From: CAZDCD01 sp964503885
Lineage (GTDB): Bacteria; Bacteroidota; Bacteroidia; Bacteroidales; UBA10428
DNA length: 64,000 nt
Direction: 5' to 3'
NCBI GenBank assembly: GCA_964503885.1
Contig: CAZDCD010000006.1
Location: forward strand, 62,001 to 126,000
Below the pieces are notes generated by a model that saw nothing but the letters and a program-made list of their open reading frames with translations, searched no databases and had not been told where the DNA came from. Position 1 is the first letter of the stretch. The number at the start of each line of letters is the position of its first letter. The position numbers were made by a program, and so were the translations under genes. Shown one piece after another: positions 63,164 to 64,000 of the stretch.

Positions 63164-64000
63164 TTATAATGTGGCTTCGCGAACCATCTGGTTTGCATAG
63201 CCCCATTCGTTATCGTACCAACTCATGATCTTTACAAGATCGCCATCCACAACCTGGGTCATGGTAAGGTCGATTACTGAAGCCCTCGGATCTCTGATGA
63301 CGTCAGAGGAAACAATCGGATCTTCAGATACACCGATTACATTTTTATACTTTCCACCCGATGCTTCTTTTCTGAACATGTCGTTTATCTCTTCAACTGT
63401 TACCGGCTTCTTTGTCACAAAAACAAGATCGGCCAGTGAACCTACAGGAACAGGAACACGAACAGCCACACCGTTGAAGATACCCTTGAATTCTGGCAAT
63501 ACCTTGGTGGTGGCAATTGCCGCCCCTGTTGATGTGGGAACCATATTTGCTGCGCCGGCCCTTCCCCGGCGGTATTTTGAAGCCGGACCGTCCACGATGC
63601 CCTGGGATGCTGTGTATGCATGAATAGTGGTCATTATTGCCTTTTTTATACCGATGTTCCTTCCCATAATTTCAACCACCGGAGTAATACAGTTTGTTGT
63701 ACAGCTTGCACATGAAATTACCTTGGGTGTTGATTTTGAATTATCCACACCATAAACAACTGTAACTACTTCCTCGCTTTTTGATGGCGCCGATAATATT
63801 ACTTTCTCAGCCCCTGCAATCACATGCTTATCCAGGTCTCCTTTTTTGGTAAAGACCCCCGTGCATTCAAAAACAGTATGTATATTCAATTCCCTCCAGG
63901 GTAACTTATCAGGTTCTTTCTCGTGCAGTGTTCTTATTTTGCGCCCACCGATCACCAGGTTGCCGTCCTCAACTTTAATTTCTTTGTCATATCTGCCGTA
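63164..64000 (-). CDS. gapA: Glyceraldehyde-3-phosphate dehydrogenase (partial, N-terminus beyond right edge)
   Basis: Glycolytic enzyme making 1,3-bisphosphoglycerate with NAD(P). The visible 278 residues begin inside the NAD-binding domain (YGRYDKEIKVEDGNLVIGGRKIR) and run to the normal C-terminus (SWYDNEWGYANQMVREATL). The catalytic SCASCTTNCITP, TTIHAYTASQGIVDGPASK, RRGRAGAANMVPTSTGAA and GIFNGVAVRVPVPVGSLADLVF are intact. The position ISCASC instead of the common ISNASC is a variant of some Bacteroidota and anaerobe enzymes. The frame is open to the last base of the window, so the start codon is not included. Confidence 0.93.
   Translation of the reverse strand, partial: YGRYDKEIKVEDGNLVIGGRKIRTLHEKEPDKLPWRELNIHTVFECTGVFTKKGDLDKHVIAGAEKVILSAPSKSEEVVTVVYGVDNSKSTPKVISCASCTTNCITPVVEIMGRNIGIKKAIMTTIHAYTASQGIVDGPASKYRRGRAGAANMVPTSTGAAIATTKVLPEFKGIFNGVAVRVPVPVGSLADLVFVTKKPVTVEEINDMFRKEASGGKYKNVIGVSEDPIVSSDVIRDPRASVIDLTMTQVVDGDLVKIMSWYDNEWGYANQMVREATL

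Noticed and set aside
1..64000. CRISPR arrays, tRNA or rRNA genes, integrases, intact IS elements
   Set aside because: Read through on both strands; no regularly spaced direct repeats, no tRNA-like arms, and no transposase or integrase motifs were found.

Overview
This window reads as chromosomal DNA of a Bacteroidota bacterium, probably from the Bacteroidales/Marinilabiliales side of the phylum. The signs are: a secreted protein with a type IX secretion C-terminal sorting domain; a sensor kinase with a Reg_prop/Y_Y_Y periplasmic propeller; ribosomal protein THX; a ResB-ResC fused CcsBA; many start codons without a Shine-Dalgarno sequence; and repeated TAnnTTTG -7 promoter elements a short way upstream of the starts chosen here. 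No tRNA, rRNA, CRISPR array or complete mobile element was seen.

Layout. 1-2326 (-) holds a partial GAF/multi-PAS sensor. 2327-3278 is non-coding and carries a compact array of six small hairpins. 3279-8651 holds a cupin, a 1193-residue CotH/lamin-tail secreted protein, small membrane or unknown proteins and ribosomal protein THX. 8833-9396 is a decayed bile-acid-symporter-type gene. 9441-14210 (-) is a cytochrome maturation set (ccsBA, SCO1-like, ctaB). 14430-19301 (-) holds a sensor kinase and a dicarboxylate/amino-acid symporter. An AT-rich 0.9 kb gap leads to an XRE regulator with nearby dyads, then pyrD, a lipocalin, a LiaF-like protein and an FtsX-type permease. 25865-27110 (-) is a peroxiredoxin/ferritin-like pair. 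27201-28339 (-) is a small regulon-like group: a Cys-x-Cys lipoprotein, a DUF134 DNA-binding protein and a NifX-fold protein, with the same dyad GAACAtnTGTTC in both promoter regions. 28633-45004 is mixed: a methyltransferase, a GH3 glycosidase, a universal stress protein, NAD salvage genes (pncB, pncA), an apparent pseudokinase, an SDR, an aconitase remnant, an aldehyde dehydrogenase, two YceI-like proteins, an outer-membrane protein and a NUDIX hydrolase.

The main metabolic block is 45010-61253. glgX is divergent from treZ-glgE-treS/pep2-glgB-treY/malQ. Together they encode a closed alpha-glucan/trehalose circuit. GlgX debranches glucan; TreY and TreZ turn linear glucan into trehalose; TreS isomerises trehalose to maltose; the fused maltokinase makes maltose 1-phosphate; GlgE polymerises it and GlgB branches the product; MalQ, fused to the C-terminus of TreY, disproportionates the short glucans. 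The catalytic residues I could place are present in all six proteins. No ADP-glucose route (glgC/glgA) and no otsA/otsB lie in the window.

The right end holds an extended SDR, a DUF2231 membrane protein and a GAPDH cut by the window edge. The least explained features are the hairpin array, the lipoprotein-DUF134-NifX operon with its paired operators, the APH-fold pseudokinase and two gene remnants.
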